The notes below the pieces were generated by a model. It made no database searches and was not told the origin of the DNA. It was given only the letters and a program-made list of their open reading frames with translations. From Clostridia bacterium (GTDB lineage: Bacteria; Bacillota_A; Clostridia; Christensenellales; Aristaeellaceae), in assembly GCA_009783365.1 (NCBI GenBank), contig WRHG01000076.1, positions 1 through 8,253 of the forward strand: a stretch of 8,253 nt of DNA, written 5' to 3'. The first letter of the stretch is position 1. The number at the start of each line of letters is the position of its first letter. A program made the translations under genes and the position numbers. Below are positions 7,282-8,253 of this stretch, piece after piece.

Positions 7282-8142
7282 CTACGTAAAATCCTCCTCA
7301 TGCCGCGTGAAGAAATCATGAAAAACCCGTACGTTTGCAAGTTCGGTCCAACGTTTAATATCTACGGGCCGTGCGTCCAAATCGTAAATCTTTGCACGCT
7401 CCATAGCCAGTAAAAAAGGAGAATGGGTTGAAATAATAAGCTGACAGCCCATATGCCGGACCGAGTCCTGTAAGTATTGGGCAAGTTCCATCTGCTTTAC
7501 GGCCGAAAGGCTGTTCTCCGGTTCGTCCAGCAGATACAGCGCATCGCCGGCGATCTGCTGCTTGAAGTAAAAATCCGCGCTTTCGCCGTTGGATTGTTCC
7601 CGTACGTTGTCCATCACCTGCTCGCGGACAAATGCCGACTGGGTCTTGCGACGCGCGCTGTTTTGCTTTTTCAGCGCCGCATAATCCTCCAAAGACCGCA
7701 CCCGCATGGCGGTATGTCTCGCAATATAGTGCTCATCAAACAGCATCTCCTTTTTGCGGTCGATGCCCTCGTTGAGGCTGCGAATGCCCAGCATAAAATC
7801 AAACACGTCGTCGCTGGTGATGATCCGGCTGTGCGGCGGCACGGCTTCCTGCGCGCGCACCCGGCACAGCTTGACATAGCTCTCGAAAAAGTTTGAGCGG
7901 TTATAGGGCGCCTCGCGGCCCACCTCAAGCGCCTCGGCGATGACGTTCAGGGCCGTGGTCTTGCCCGATCCGTTGCCTCCGGCAAAGACGGTGATCGGCC
8001 CGAAGTCTATCGCGTCGAAGCCGCGGTTTGACAACACGCGAAACGGGTAAAACGTGTCAAAGCACGTTTGCTTGACCCCCCATATGAAATCCGTTTCCGC
8101 TTCGTCCCCGGGGAACGCGAATTGCTTCAGATAAACCGCCAT
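7282..8142 (-). CDS. Stand-alone AAA/ABC-type ATPase (COG3910-like)
   Basis: This soluble 286-residue protein has a complete ABC-type ATPase core: Walker A GGNGSGKT (55-62), a short signature SNGES (184-188), Walker B LYLLDEPE (202-209) with the catalytic Glu207, a following NSLS, and the H-loop STHS (238-241). The stretch between (about 75-180) is helical and charged. It resembles the predicted ATPases of COG3910 and the AAA_21 group, whose members are single-domain and of unknown role; some relatives serve in defence or DNA repair. No nuclease or membrane partner is beside it. ATG 8142 is preferred over ATG 8166: the putative -10 box ends at 8167, leaving no room for a leader at 8166, and MAVYLKQF matches the usual start. 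The ribosome site is poor (GGGGCGGGG). It is convergent to the diiron/ECF-S gene, and the 71-nt gap holds only the hairpin. Confidence 0.85.
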   Translation of the reverse strand: MAVYLKQFAFPGDEAETDFIWGVKQTCFDTFYPFRVLSNRGFDAIDFGPITVFAGGNGSGKTTALNVIAEALEVGREAPYNRSNFFESYVKLCRVRAQEAVPPHSRIITSDDVFDFMLGIRSLNEGIDRKKEMLFDEHYIARHTAMRVRSLEDYAALKKQNSARRKTQSAFVREQVMDNVREQSNGESADFYFKQQIAGDALYLLDEPENSLSAVKQMELAQYLQDSVRHMGCQLIISTHSPFLLAMERAKIYDLDARPVDIKRWTELANVRVFHDFFTRHEEDFT

Positions 8143-8166
8143 TACCCCGCCCCGCTTCCCGCGCAT

Positions 8167-8197
8167 ATCATATCATAAAGCGCGGCGGAATTGACAA
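8167..8197 (-). promoter_or_regulatory. Weak promoter of the ATPase gene
   Basis: On the minus strand TTGTCA (8197-8192) is followed by two overlapping TATGAT boxes (8177-8172 and 8172-8167). The spacers are 14 and 19 bases, neither ideal, so activity may be weak or need an activator. Transcription would begin just before the start codon at 8142, giving a very short leader. Confidence 0.4.
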
Positions 8198-8253
8198 AGT
8201 TTTGCCGTTCCTTCATCATAATTCGCAGTAATAAATTTAAACAAACGAAGGGA

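Noticed and set aside
8143..8166. ATG 8166 as the start of the ATPase
   Set aside because: It directly follows the likely -10 box and has no ribosome site; the family N-terminus begins at MAVYLKQF, ATG 8142.
8191..8222. Rightward promoter TTGACA with CATAAT near the right edge
   Set aside because: The spacer is 20 bases and no coding start lies inside the window, so it cannot be supported.

Overview
The window looks like a chromosomal segment of an anaerobic, moderately GC-rich member of the Bacillota (Clostridia-like). The reasons are the secA-prfB gene pair typical of that phylum, strong AAGGAG-type ribosome binding sites, a SecA with a C-terminal zinc (SEC-C) tail, a DUF1858 redox-disulfide protein and a rubrerythrin-like diiron domain. 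No RNA gene, CRISPR array, transposase or integrase is visible.

Left half (minus strand, read right to left). A good sigma-A-type promoter (5741-5769) and a leader hairpin precede secA (5669-2907, TTG start). 31 nt later comes prfB (2875-1777), encoding release factor 2, whose two frames are joined by a programmed +1 frameshift. 47 nt further on comes a 550-residue polytopic membrane protein (1729-77) with GT-C-like architecture. The three genes are co-directional and probably form one transcript. The membrane-protein gene is visibly more AT-rich than secA and prfB. A 32-bp remnant of the prfB 3' end lies directly after its stop codon, in the same orientation. The gene therefore sits between the intact prfB tail and a second, displaced prfB tail, which suggests acquisition or duplication at the prfB 3' end.

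Middle. Positions 5670-5889 form a divergent control region. It holds the leftward secA promoter, a GC-rich inverted repeat (5781-5817) and a rightward promoter (5823-5851).

Right half. The rightward promoter drives a 67-residue DUF1858 protein (5890-6093). It is followed by a 349-residue protein (6161-7210) that joins a rubrerythrin/ferritin-like diiron domain to an ECF-transporter S-component-like membrane domain. A perfect 10-bp hairpin spans its stop codon. Convergent to it is a stand-alone AAA/ABC-type ATPase of the COG3910 kind (8142-7282) with its own weak promoter. The last ~80 bases are AT-rich intergenic DNA.

Three observations stand out. The prfB frameshift site has UAA, not the usual UGA, as its slow stop codon, and an in-frame ATG overlaps it. 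The diiron/ECF-S fusion pairs with a redox-disulfide protein. The prfB tail is repeated around the low-GC membrane gene.
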